A stretch of DNA of 26,074 bases from an uncultured Dorea sp. (lineage in GTDB: Bacteria > Bacillota > Clostridia > Lachnospirales > Lachnospiraceae): positions 1 through 26,074 of the forward strand of contig CAKRCL010000020.1 in assembly GCA_934307335.1 (NCBI GenBank), written 5' to 3'. The position numbers and the translations under genes are program-made. The notes beneath the pieces are model-generated. The model was not told where the DNA came from. It did not search any database and was given only the letters and a program-made list of their open reading frames with translations. Positions 1 through 7,568 of the stretch are shown here, piece by piece; position 1 is the first letter of the stretch, and each line of letters opens with the position of its first letter.

Positions 1-879
1 CTCCTGCACGATCTTCGATTTTTGGGAATCTGTTGCTGTACGATCCAGAAGACTTGTCACTTTTGCCACATAACATCCAGTATCCGTCTCAATCACATCT
101 GTAGATTCTCCCTCACCAAGTGCATCTGCCGCCTTGATCAAATCTTCACTTGGAGAAGTTGTATCTTTGTCAAATGTTAATGTCTGAACTGTCTGTCCTG
201 CTGCCTGTGCAAGCTCATTAAAATCTTCTCCATTTTTTAAACCGGTTGCAATTGTCTGTGCCTGTTCCTTTAACTGTGCCTTTTCATCGTCTGACACATC
301 TGTACTTTTTCCTGACTCATCCGTTGTCTTATAAGAAACAAGCACATATTCCATACTCTTTTGCGCTGCTTCTTCATCAGAGACCTCTGTATCTGCTCCC
401 GCCTGAATAGCAGTTCTCATCTTCTGCTGAATTGCCATCAATGTCAATGCCCGATTCACAGTTTTTTTATTACCGGAAACCAACTCTTTATCGTCCAAAG
501 AATTATCATCCAGGAACTTCTGTGTTGTCTCCTTAATCGTAGATTTGTCTTCATCTGTGATCGACACATCATAATCATCCATATGCTTTTCCAGAAGAAT
601 CATATCTTCTAATGACTCCAGCACTGAATTTTTTACAGATTCTTCATAAGTCTCTCCATCTGATGCATCTGAATTCCACATATCCTCTCCAAGATATGCT
701 GAATAATAAGTCTCATATGTTGCCTGTGTATATCTTGCGAAGAAATTGGCCAGGTCTGCATTAATCTCCGTATCATCTACTGTTGCAACCGTCTCGTCTC
801 CCTTTAATGAGCCGCATCCGGTCAGCGTAGCAGCCGCTAATACTCCTGCAAGAGCCAGCGCAAATAATCTCTTTTTCAT
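1..879 (-). CDS. PrsA/SurA-like peptidyl-prolyl isomerase lipoprotein, partial (3' end beyond window)
   Basis: This is probably an extracytoplasmic foldase that helps exported proteins fold at the outer face of the membrane. I translated it by hand from the ATG at 879: 293 codons stay open to base 1, so the C-terminus is outside the window. The N-terminus is a lipoprotein signal peptide (MKKRLF, a hydrophobic stretch, then the lipobox LTGC with the lipidated Cys at residue 22). A SurA-N-like helical part follows, and a parvulin-like segment starts near residue 160 (EYVLVSYKT) and includes a GEDFNELAQ stretch typical of rotamase domains. A strong Shine-Dalgarno (GGAGGG) precedes the start. The gene lies 71 bases after mfd, and pth-mfd-foldase is a common order in Clostridia. 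The family call is firm; whether it is the principal PrsA of the cell is not shown. Confidence 0.85.
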   Translation of the reverse strand, partial: MKKRLFALALAGVLAAATLTGCGSLKGDETVATVDDTEINADLANFFARYTQATYETYYSAYLGEDMWNSDASDGETYEESVKNSVLESLEDMILLEKHMDDYDVSITDEDKSTIKETTQKFLDDNSLDDKELVSGNKKTVNRALTLMAIQQKMRTAIQAGADTEVSDEEAAQKSMEYVLVSYKTTDESGKSTDVSDDEKAQLKEQAQTIATGLKNGEDFNELAQAAGQTVQTLTFDKDTTSPSEDLIKAADALGEGESTDVIETDTGCYVAKVTSLLDRTATDSQKSKIVQE

Positions 880-933
880 ATCTTCTTGGTACCCTCCTTC
901 ATTCTGCCTGACATAAAAATGTCCACTTTTTAC

Positions 934-962
934 ATTATATCTTCTTTTCGTTAGTCAAGCAA
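934..962 (-). promoter_or_regulatory. Candidate sigma-A promoter for the foldase gene
   Basis: On the minus strand a perfect -10 TATAAT (934-939) lies 17 nt after TTGCTT (957-962), which matches TTGACA at only 3 of 6 positions. The -35 is inside the last codons of mfd. Spacing and the -10 are good and the -35 is weak, so the foldase may be expressed both from here and by read-through from pth-mfd. Confidence 0.4.
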
Positions 963-3900
963 TCCTTTTATTCCAATTAACACTTTTTTCACAACCTCTA
1001 CCGGATTTTCCACTTCCCCACGCTTTGTTTTTTTCTTTCGCTGATAAATAAACTTCGGATCTGATACATCTGCCTTAAACGAAAGTTCTTCGGGAAATTC
1101 TTTTAAAAGCTGCGGAATCCGCTCTGCATGGACTTTCGCTTTCTCATACATATGAAATGTATACATTGTTCCTTTCTGAGTCACCTCTGTCACATATACC
1201 TGATGCGCAAAATTTTTTAATCTTGCAACTTCGAGAAGAAGCTCCACTTTCTTCGGAATATCTCCAAAACGATCAATCAACTCTTCAATCATATCGTCCA
1301 TCTCTTCTTCTGACTCAATTGCAGCGATCCGCTTATAAATATCTAACTTGTGATACTCATTTTGAATATAAGAATCCGGTATATATGCATCCACATTCAG
1401 ATCCAGTGCTGTTGTAAATGTATCCTCTTCTGACAGTTCTCCTTTTAAATGTTTCACTGCTTCATTCAACATTTTGCAGTACATATCATATCCAACTGCT
1501 TCCATATGACCATGTTGCTCGGCACCAAGAAGATTTCCTGCGCCACGGATTTCTAGATCCCGCATCGCAATCTTAAATCCCGAACCAAGATCTGTGAACT
1601 CCCGGATTGCCGCTAATCTTTTTTCTGCAATTTCTTTTAACATCTTATCTTTCCGATACAATAAAAATGCATAAGCCATCCGGCCTGATCGTCCTACTCG
1701 TCCGCGTAACTGATAAAGCTGGGACAATCCCAATCGATCTGCATCGTGAATGATCATTGTATTTACATTTGAAATGTCCAGACCTGTCTCAATAATGGTA
1801 GTTGATACAAGCACATCTATGTCGCCGTTAATAAAATCATACATAATTTTCTCAAGCTCATGTTCCCTCATCTGTCCATGCGCAAAAGAGACATTTAACT
1901 TTGGCACCAGTTTTTGAATATGCGCAGTCACTTCTGCAATATCCTCCACTCGATTATACACGTAATAGACTTGCCCATCTCTCGCACATTCTCGCTCGAT
2001 GGCTTCTCTTACCATCTCATCATTATATTCCATAACATAGGTCTGGATCGGCAGACGATCTTGCGGTGCTTCTTCCAACACACTCATATCACGGATACCT
2101 ATCAGACTCATATGCAGGGTTCTTGGAATCGGAGTGGCCGTCAATGTCAATACATCTACATTTTCTTTTAATCTTTTAATTTTTTCTTTATGTTGAACTC
2201 CGAAGCGTTGCTCTTCGTCAATAATCAGAAGTCCGAGATCCTTGTACTCAATATCTTTACTAAGCACTCGGTGGGTTCCGACCACAATGTCCACCAATCC
2301 ACGCTTCAAATCCTGGATGGTATTCTTTTGCTGTGCAGGCGTCCGAAATCTGCACATAAGATCTACTCTTACCGGGAAATCTTTCATACGTTGACAAAAT
2401 GTATTATAATGCTGCTGTGCTAAAATCGTAGTCGGCACAAGATAAACGACCTGTTTGTTTTCCTGCACTGCTTTAAATGCTGCTCGAATTGCAATCTCTG
2501 TTTTACCGTATCCTACATCTCCACAAATCAGACGATCCATGATCTTATGGCTCTCCATATCTTTCTTCACAGCATTTATTGCAAGAAGTTGGTCTTCTGT
2601 CTCTTCATATGGAAACATTTCCTCAAATTCTCTCTGCCAGACTGTATCTTCTCCATAAACGAAACCATCCTGATTCTGTCTTGCAGCATAAAGCTCGACC
2701 AGGTCTTTGGCGATTTCTTTAACTGCTCCTCTGACTCTTGCCTTTGTTTTTGTCCATTCCTGAGTTCCAAGACGATTTAACTTAGGCTTTTTAGAATCAG
2801 ACCCCGCATATTTTTGAATCAAATCCAGCTGCGTCGCCGGAATGTAAAGATTACCTCCTTTCGCATAAGAAATCTTCATATAATCCTTAGAAATCTTATC
2901 CACTTCTATCTTTTCAATCCCCTGGTAAATTCCAAGCCCATGATTCTCATGTACCACGTAATCACCTGGTTTCAATTCTGAAAAGCTCTGTATCTTACGC
3001 CCTTCATAAGTCGTACGGCGTTTTTTCTTCCGTTTATTTTTCCCGAAAATATCCGTCTCTGAAATCACAACAAAATTTAACAGTGGATATTCATAACCTT
3101 CTGCGATGTATCCATAAGAAGTCATAATTTCTCCCGGTTTAACTTCCCGGTTCATATCTTCACTAAAAAAACTACTTAGATTATAATCTCGCAGATCCTC
3201 TGCCAGTCTTTTCGCTCTTGTTCGTGAACCAGATAAAAGAACTACCCTGCTCCGATTTCTTTTCATTTTTTTCAAATCTTGTGTCAAAAGTTCAAAACTA
3301 CGATTATATGGATCTACATTTTTAACTTGAAGATTATAACTCCCGCGTATTGTCATCCCCGGACACTTCATATCCAACGCCTGAAATCCAATACTGGAAT
3401 ATTCATTCATTTTCTTAAGCACATCTTTTGTTGCAAATAAAAGTGCTTCACTGTCCGATATTTCATATCCGCTTTCCATGCGACGCTTCTGCGCTTCTAG
3501 AAATTCTTCTTCAACTCCTTCACCTTTTTCTTTCAATCGAACAGGCTCATCAAGAAATAGAATCGTTTTTTCTTTTTCAAAATAATCCAGAAAAGATACT
3601 CTATTTTCTTCTTCCTCCGGAAATTCTGTTGCCGGAAAAATGACTGCCTCGTCCAGTCGGTCAATCGATCTTTGTGTTTCCGGATCAAACGTGCGGATAG
3701 AATCCACTTCATCTCCCCATAGTTCAATTCTCACCGGAAGTTCTTGAGTCAAAGGGTATACATCCAAAATACCGCCTCGAACAGCAAATTGTCCGGGACC
3801 TGTCACTTCGATTTCTCTATCATAACCACATGTTGCCAGTTTCACTGATAAATCATCCAGATTCAAAGTCTCCTCTGAACAAATCTTTACAACCCGGTTG

Positions 3901-4298
3901 TGTATCATTTTTTTCGGCAGAAGTGCATCCATAAATGCATCAAAACTTGCTACAATCGTGATTGGTTTTTCTTCTAAAATCGCCTGTATTACACTCATCC
4001 GCTGACTGACCAGCTCTTTGCTGCGGATATCCGCCTGATAAAACAGCAGATCCTTTGCCGGATAAAAATAAATATCCGGATCTAAAAATCGATATTCTTC
4101 ATATATCTGCTTTGCTTTCGCTTCACTGGAACAAGCGATGACTTTATAAAAAGAGCCATCGCTAAGTGCATACATCATATGTGTTTTTTGAGAATTCACA
4201 CAGCCTGTCAACATCAGAACTCCCGAATCCTCTTTTTTCTTTTTTATGATTTCTTCATATTCTGCCAGTTCCAAAAGCGGCTTTATCAGCGCCTGCAC
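951..4298 (-). CDS. mfd: Transcription-repair coupling factor Mfd
   Basis: Mfd is a DNA translocase that removes RNA polymerase stalled at lesions and recruits UvrA. The 1115 residues are close to the usual length for the family. The order is: UvrB-like N-terminal module (about 1-330); RNA-polymerase interaction domain of CarD type (PGDYVVHENHGLGIYQG near 443); superfamily 2 helicase core with Walker A GDVGYGKTE near 590, the DEEQRFGV box near 691 and TATPIPRTL just after; helicase C half with the QLRGRVGRSG motif; and the C-terminal TRCF domain. The start is GTG at 4298, chosen because AGGAGG lies 8 nt upstream and no ATG is better placed. The pth stop is 3 nt upstream, so the two genes are co-transcribed and probably translationally coupled. 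Confidence 0.98.
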   Translation of the reverse strand: MQALIKPLLELAEYEEIIKKKKEDSGVLMLTGCVNSQKTHMMYALSDGSFYKVIACSSEAKAKQIYEEYRFLDPDIYFYPAKDLLFYQADIRSKELVSQRMSVIQAILEEKPITIVASFDAFMDALLPKKMIHNRVVKICSEETLNLDDLSVKLATCGYDREIEVTGPGQFAVRGGILDVYPLTQELPVRIELWGDEVDSIRTFDPETQRSIDRLDEAVIFPATEFPEEEENRVSFLDYFEKEKTILFLDEPVRLKEKGEGVEEEFLEAQKRRMESGYEISDSEALLFATKDVLKKMNEYSSIGFQALDMKCPGMTIRGSYNLQVKNVDPYNRSFELLTQDLKKMKRNRSRVVLLSGSRTRAKRLAEDLRDYNLSSFFSEDMNREVKPGEIMTSYGYIAEGYEYPLLNFVVISETDIFGKNKRKKKRRTTYEGRKIQSFSELKPGDYVVHENHGLGIYQGIEKIEVDKISKDYMKISYAKGGNLYIPATQLDLIQKYAGSDSKKPKLNRLGTQEWTKTKARVRGAVKEIAKDLVELYAARQNQDGFVYGEDTVWQREFEEMFPYEETEDQLLAINAVKKDMESHKIMDRLICGDVGYGKTEIAIRAAFKAVQENKQVVYLVPTTILAQQHYNTFCQRMKDFPVRVDLMCRFRTPAQQKNTIQDLKRGLVDIVVGTHRVLSKDIEYKDLGLLIIDEEQRFGVQHKEKIKRLKENVDVLTLTATPIPRTLHMSLIGIRDMSVLEEAPQDRLPIQTYVMEYNDEMVREAIERECARDGQVYYVYNRVEDIAEVTAHIQKLVPKLNVSFAHGQMREHELEKIMYDFINGDIDVLVSTTIIETGLDISNVNTMIIHDADRLGLSQLYQLRGRVGRSGRMAYAFLLYRKDKMLKEIAEKRLAAIREFTDLGSGFKIAMRDLEIRGAGNLLGAEQHGHMEAVGYDMYCKMLNEAVKHLKGELSEEDTFTTALDLNVDAYIPDSYIQNEYHKLDIYKRIAAIESEEEMDDMIEELIDRFGDIPKKVELLLEVARLKNFAHQVYVTEVTQKGTMYTFHMYEKAKVHAERIPQLLKEFPEELSFKADVSDPKFIYQRKKKTKRGEVENPVEVVKKVLIGIKGLLD

Positions 4299-4301
4299 CT
4301 T

Positions 4302-4886
4302 CTATTCCTCCTTTGGTTTCACTTTACGGTTATATTCATTCATAGCCGCATCAATCTCACCTTTTAATATCTCCTGCGTTGCCGATATTGCTTTTTCATA
4401 TCCCTCTTCCATAAGAATTAAATCTTCGCCTTTAAAATGCCCCAGAACATAGTCAGCAAGGTCATACCCCTTCGGTTTTTCTCCTACTCCTACCTTGATA
4501 CGTCTAAATTCTTCCGTTCCAAGTCGTGCAATAATATTTTTAATTCCATTATGCCCGCCGGCGCTTCCTTTTTTTCGAATTCTGATCTGTCCCGGATTCA
4601 GACTAATATCATCATAGATTACAAGAAGCTCTTCCTGTGGATCCACCTTAAAATAATCCACCAGTTCTCTGATGCTCTCTCCACTTAAATTCATATAAGT
4701 CTGTGGTTTTACAAGAAGCACTTTCTGTCCTTCTATAATACCTTTTCCAACATATGCTCGACCTTTTCTGGCATCTACCGATATGTTATATTTCTCTGCA
4801 ATTTTATCTATTACTTGAAACCCCACATTATGTCTGGTTCCCTCATATTCTTTTGTCGGATTACCAAGTCCTGCTATAATTATCAT
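4302..4886 (-). CDS. pth: Peptidyl-tRNA hydrolase
   Basis: Pth cleaves the ester bond of peptidyl-tRNAs released early from ribosomes and so recycles the tRNA. The 194-residue protein opens with MIIIAGLGNPTKEYEGTRHN, which contains the GLGNP signature and the catalytic His of the TRHNVGF motif. The conserved Asp (YDDISL), the GSAGGHNG loop and the C-terminal KPKGYDLADYVL region are all present. An ORF continues 15 codons upstream to 4931, but GAGGTG just before the ATG at 4886 and family alignment of the N-terminus favour 4886. It is first in a pth-mfd operon with a candidate promoter at 4910-4938. Confidence 0.97.
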   Translation of the reverse strand: MIIIAGLGNPTKEYEGTRHNVGFQVIDKIAEKYNISVDARKGRAYVGKGIIEGQKVLLVKPQTYMNLSGESIRELVDYFKVDPQEELLVIYDDISLNPGQIRIRKKGSAGGHNGIKNIIARLGTEEFRRIKVGVGEKPKGYDLADYVLGHFKGEDLILMEEGYEKAISATQEILKGEIDAAMNEYNRKVKPKEE

Positions 4887-4909
4887 ATTCGTCACCTCTA
4901 TCTCTACCC

Positions 4910-4938
4910 ATTCTACAGGATGTCTATACATTTGTCAC
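4910..4938 (-). promoter_or_regulatory. Candidate sigma-A promoter for pth-mfd
   Basis: Minus-strand GTGACA (4933-4938) and TAGAAT (4910-4915) each match the sigma-A consensus at 5 of 6 positions and are separated by 17 nt. The pth ATG is 24 nt downstream of the -10, which leaves a short leader carrying only the ribosome-binding site. Confidence 0.6.
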
Positions 4939-5057
4939 GCAAAAATGCCGTATAATTTTCCAACTTTTTTCATACATTATAAAGAACAAAGAAAAGTATC
5001 TGACAGCCATAATAAATCCGTGTGCATGCCAGAAAAAATCCAGACAGGAGGCATTTT

Positions 5058-5492
5058 ATGAGTTCAAAAACTAAAATTATAGTACTTCATATGAAGGAAA
5101 TTATCTATACAGTAATCTTTATTTTACTCGGTATTTTGTTAGTTACTCTGATTACCTGTATGTTTCGCCCAAAAAATAAAGAAACCTCTGCTAAAAGCAC
5201 CACCTATCAACCCGGAATTTATACTTCCCAGCTTACACTCGGTGACAATAATCTCGAAGTGGAAGTCACCGTAGATAGCAATCATATTAACTCCATCCGT
5301 TTTTCTAATCTAGATGAAACCATAGCAGCCATGTACCCGTTAATCCAACCTGCTCTTGAAGAAATTGCCGATCAGATTTATACCACACAGTCATTAAACA
5401 ATCTTTCCTATTCCTCCGACAATCCATATACATCTCAGATTATTATCAACGCTATTAATGATGCATTAAAGAAAGCCGTAACCTCAAAATAG
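5058..5492 (+). CDS. Membrane-anchored protein with degenerate FMN-binding-like domain
   Basis: This is the only plus-strand gene in the window (144 residues). The ATG at 5058 has GGAGG 6 nt upstream; an ATG at 5022 lacks a ribosome-binding site and is rejected. A transmembrane helix spans about residues 14-34, followed by a short linker and an extracytoplasmic domain. That domain (GIYTSQLTLGDNNLEVEVTV, then HINSIRF, ending YTSQIIINAINDALKKA) has the layout of the FMN-binding domain of RnfG/NqrC-type proteins. The SGAT flavinylation motif expected just before YTS is replaced by SSDNP, so covalent FMN attachment looks unlikely. Function is unknown. It converges on the acidic-protein gene, and a terminator overlaps its 3' end. 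A TATAAT at 4951-4956 is a possible -10 but has no clear -35. Confidence 0.8.
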   Translation: MSSKTKIIVLHMKEIIYTVIFILLGILLVTLITCMFRPKNKETSAKSTTYQPGIYTSQLTLGDNNLEVEVTVDSNHINSIRFSNLDETIAAMYPLIQPALEEIADQIYTTQSLNNLSYSSDNPYTSQIIINAINDALKKAVTSK

Positions 5493-5510
5493 TTACGGCT
5501 TTCTTTTATT
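5471..5510 (+). terminator. Intrinsic terminator overlapping the 3' end of the FMN-like gene
   Basis: A perfect 12-bp stem (5471-5482 with 5492-5503) and a 9-nt loop are followed by TTTTATT. The left arm encodes the last lysine-alanine-valine-threonine codons and the stop codon is in the loop/right arm. On the minus strand the hairpin is followed by TTTAAT, so it may also serve the convergent gene ending at 5529. Confidence 0.85.
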
Positions 5511-5528
5511 AGAATACTTTTCTTTCAT

Positions 5529-5792
5529 TTACCCTTCAACAATTAAATATCTTCCATCTGGAATCGGAAATACCTCTGCTGCTTCTTCCAACTCTTCCAC
5601 AGACATTCCCTGAATGTCCATTCCTTCTTCCTCCAGAAATTCCTGTACTTCTTCAATGCTGTCCACAACTACTGCCATGCAGTCTTCTAAAAATGCCTCT
5701 GCATCCTCTAATGTCTCTGCAACAGGCTCCTCAAAAAGCTGTGATTGATTCTTCAGAAATACATTCAAACACTCCTCATCGTATTCATTCAT
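5529..5792 (-). CDS. Small, highly acidic conserved-type protein of unknown function
   Basis: An 87-residue cytosolic protein with 27 Asp/Glu and only 2 Lys/Arg. It has no signal peptide or membrane segment and is predicted mostly helical, with repeated acidic helices (ETLEDAEAFLEDCM, SIEEVQEFLEEEGMDI, SVEELEEAAEV), ending PDGRYLIVEG. The start is the ATG at 5792 with AGGAGGG 9 nt upstream; a TTG at 5798 is in frame but only 3 nt from the ribosome-binding site. The good ribosome-binding site and its position 65 nt behind the HAD gene support a real gene, probably co-transcribed with it. I do not recognise a characterised family; an acidic adaptor or regulator is possible, but nothing in the sequence shows it. 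Confidence 0.8.
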   Translation of the reverse strand: MNEYDEECLNVFLKNQSQLFEEPVAETLEDAEAFLEDCMAVVVDSIEEVQEFLEEEGMDIQGMSVEELEEAAEVFPIPDGRYLIVEG

Positions 5793-5857
5793 TTTCAAAT
5801 ACCCTCCTTAAAATCTAATTTTCTATTGAAACCGGAACCATTCTTCTGTCTGGTCTC

Positions 5858-6511
5858 CTATAGATACTGGAGCAGTTCTTCTGCTCGATCTATCATATAC
5901 TGCGCACCTGCAGCAATTAACTCCTCTTTTGTGCGAAATCCCCACGTTACAGCAATCGTCTTCATACTCGCATTCATCCCCGTTTTTACATCAACTTCAG
6001 AATCTCCCACATACATACATTCATCTGGAGAAATACCCAATTTCTCTGCCACACAAAACACTCCCGCCGGATTTGGTTTTCTTGGAATATCATCTTTCTG
6101 CCCCTGCACCCAGTCAAATACTCCATCACCATAAATCGCATGAACTACTTTCACAGCCTGAATATGCGGTTTATTCGATAACACAGCCAACCGTACACCT
6201 CGTCTTTTCAGCTCCTTCAGCATCTGCAAAACACCATCACAAGGTGTTACATGATATGTACAATTATCATCAAATATGCGTCCATAAATCTGCATACCTT
6301 CTTCAATTCTGGAAGCACCCGAATCTCCCGCCGCATCTAACGCCTTCTCCATAAGTACCCGTGCTCCATTTCCCACAAATTCCTGACATTGTTGTCTGGA
6401 AATTTCAGGAAATCCCATCTCACAAAGCGTCAAATTCACTGAATAAACCATTGAATCAAGCGTATTACCAATCGTACCGTCAAGATCAAATATACAAGCC
6501 TTACTCATCAT
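5858..6511 (-). CDS. HAD-superfamily hydrolase, phosphoglycolate phosphatase-like
   Basis: A 217-residue cytosolic phosphatase of the Gph/PGP subgroup. Motif I DLDGT gives the nucleophile Asp9 and acid/base Asp11. A helical C1 cap follows (about 18-80), then motif II VLSNKP, motif III lysine in RKPNP and motif IV YVGDSEVDV, so all catalytic positions are present. The likely chemistry is dephosphorylation of a small phosphorylated metabolite such as 2-phosphoglycolate; the substrate cannot be read from sequence. The start is the first of two adjacent ATGs (6511), 7 nt after GGAGG. It has its own strong promoter (6532-6560) and is probably co-transcribed with the downstream acidic protein. The neighbouring sigG is unlikely to be functionally related. 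Confidence 0.93.
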   Translation of the reverse strand: MMSKACIFDLDGTIGNTLDSMVYSVNLTLCEMGFPEISRQQCQEFVGNGARVLMEKALDAAGDSGASRIEEGMQIYGRIFDDNCTYHVTPCDGVLQMLKELKRRGVRLAVLSNKPHIQAVKVVHAIYGDGVFDWVQGQKDDIPRKPNPAGVFCVAEKLGISPDECMYVGDSEVDVKTGMNASMKTIAVTWGFRTKEELIAAGAQYMIDRAEELLQYL

Positions 6512-6531
6512 CTAAAATCCTCCATGGCAAT

Positions 6532-6560
6532 ATCATAGTATGAGATACGGCAGATGTCAA
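6532..6560 (-). promoter_or_regulatory. Sigma-A promoter of the HAD phosphatase gene
   Basis: Minus strand: consensus TTGACA (6555-6560), a 17-nt spacer, then TATGAT (6532-6537). It starts 2 nt downstream of the large palindrome at 6563-6612, which therefore sits immediately upstream of the -35. Confidence 0.75.
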
Positions 6561-6562
6561 TG

Positions 6563-6612
6563 GTTCAATTGGGGACGGGTTTTTTTCAAAAAAAACCCGT
6601 CCCCAATTGAAC
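6563..6612. repeat. Perfect 24-bp inverted repeat, REPIN-like
   Basis: The arms 6563-6586 and 6589-6612 are perfect reverse complements with only 2 nt between them, and each contains the core GGGGACGGG followed by a T-run. A second partial copy (GGGACAGG on the minus strand, 6617-6624) follows towards the sigG stop. The GGGGACGG head followed by T-rich sequence resembles extragenic palindromes common in Firmicutes genomes that are thought to be spread by RAYT (IS200-like) transposases. That family link is from memory and not verified. The hairpin lacks a U-tract after it on either strand, so it is not a normal terminator, although it could roadblock or stabilise the 3' end of the sigG transcript. 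Confidence 0.8.
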
Positions 6613-6628
6613 TTTAACCTGTCCCTTT

Positions 6629-7408
6629 TTAACTTTCAACTAAATACTGCTTCATTACCTTTAAGGCATTTTTTTCAAGACGGCTGACTTGTGCCTGGCT
6701 TATCCCTACATCTTTTGCTACCTCCATCTGTGTTCTTCCATCAAAGAAACGTAACGATATAATATATCGTTCTCTTTCATTCAAATGTTCCATAGCGGCT
6801 TGAAGTGACAGGCTTTCAACCCATTTTTCTTCTTTACTTTTCTGATCACTGATTTGATCCATAACATATAATGTATCGCCTCCGTCATTGTACACGGGTT
6901 CTTGCAGGCTCATGGGGACTTGAATTGCATCTAAAGCATAGACGATATCTTCTTTTGATATTCCAATTTCTTCTGCAATCTCCTGTACAGTTGGTTCACG
7001 CATATTCCGCTTAACATAAGTTTCTTTTGCATAAATAGCTTTATAAGCCGTATCACGAAGAGATCTGCTGACACGGATGCTGCTGTTATCGCGCATATAT
7101 CGTCTGATTTCTCCAATAATCATCGGAACTGCATAAGTACTGAATTTCACATCTAATTCTGTATTAAAATTATTAATTGCCTTAATCAGACCGATACAGC
7201 CAATTTGAAAAAGATCATCTGGATTTTCATTACTGGAATGAAATCTTTTAATCACACTTAAAACAAGCCTTAAGTTTCCTTTTATATATTCTTCTTTTGC
7301 CTTTTCATCGCCTTCTTTAATGCGCACAAACAAAGCTTCCTTCTCCTCTTCTTTCAGGATTGGAAGCTTTGCTGTATTCACACCACATATCTCAACTTTT
7401 CCCTGCAT
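6629..7408 (-). CDS. sigG: RNA polymerase sporulation sigma factor sigma-G
   Basis: Sigma-G directs late forespore transcription (for example SASP and germination genes) after engulfment. The 259 residues match the family in length and hallmark segments: KVEICGVNTAKLP at the N-terminus; region 2 with NLRLVLSVIKRF, DDLFQIGCIGLIKAI and the -10 recognition stretch KFSTYAVPMIIGEIRRYMRD; region 3; and a region 4 helix-turn-helix (TQMEVAKDVGISQAQVSRLE). The ATG at 7408 is the start, 10 nt after AGGAGG; a TTG at 7417 is only 1 nt from the ribosome-binding site. In Bacillus sigG directly follows sigE, but here a beta-CASP RNase gene lies between them. Repeat-like sequence lies on both sides. Confidence 0.97.
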   Translation of the reverse strand: MQGKVEICGVNTAKLPILKEEEKEALFVRIKEGDEKAKEEYIKGNLRLVLSVIKRFHSSNENPDDLFQIGCIGLIKAINNFNTELDVKFSTYAVPMIIGEIRRYMRDNSSIRVSRSLRDTAYKAIYAKETYVKRNMREPTVQEIAEEIGISKEDIVYALDAIQVPMSLQEPVYNDGGDTLYVMDQISDQKSKEEKWVESLSLQAAMEHLNERERYIISLRFFDGRTQMEVAKDVGISQAQVSRLEKNALKVMKQYLVES

Positions 7409-7457
7409 CCTATTCAATCCTCCTGCCAGATGTATTTTCTAATTTCATCTAGTAGAG

Positions 7458-7485
7458 ATTGTCTCCATATGCAGGTTCATTATTC
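7458..7485 (-). promoter_or_regulatory. Candidate sigma-F-type promoter of sigG
   Basis: Minus-strand GGAGACAAT (7458-7466) fits the sigma-F -10 pattern GGnnAnAnT. GAATA (7481-7485) lies 14 nt upstream; this is a loose -35 match and about 1 nt shorter than the usual spacing. The position, 50 nt before the sigG ATG, fits established sigma-F control of spoIIIG in Bacillus. It is a weak pattern match. Confidence 0.35.
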
Positions 7486-7492
7486 GTTCCTA

Positions 7493-7539
7493 CTGTCAAA
7501 TAAAAAAACTTTTGCCCCTTGACACCTCGTGCCTGTCAA
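7493..7539. repeat. REP-like degenerate palindromic element upstream of sigG
   Basis: It contains TTGACA (7519-7524) and its inverse TGTCAA (7534-7539) around a 9-nt centre, followed on the minus strand by GGGGCAAAAG, a T-run and a further TTTGACAG (ending 7493). The G4-A/C-rich head followed by a T-run and TTGACA has the same style as the element at 6563-6612. Alternatively the three TGACA motifs are regulator or -35 sites. No other copy is in this window. Confidence 0.4.
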
Positions 7540-7568
7540 TTTCAATTATCCAACAGTTGTTCTGCCTT

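Noticed and set aside
4887..4931. Fifteen-codon N-terminal extension of Pth
   Set aside because: It would include the pth promoter -10 and lacks a ribosome-binding site; homologs start at MIIIAGLGNP.
5745..6354. Overlapping plus-strand ORFs of 129 and 141 codons
   Set aside because: They lie antisense to the HAD gene (and the start of the acidic-protein gene), have no ribosome-binding site and show low-complexity Ser/His/Pro-rich sequence typical of complementary-strand translation.
6563..6612. Ordinary intrinsic terminator of sigG
   Set aside because: No U-tract follows the stem on either strand, and the arms (24 bp, A/T runs at the loop) are too long and symmetrical; a REP-like element fits better.
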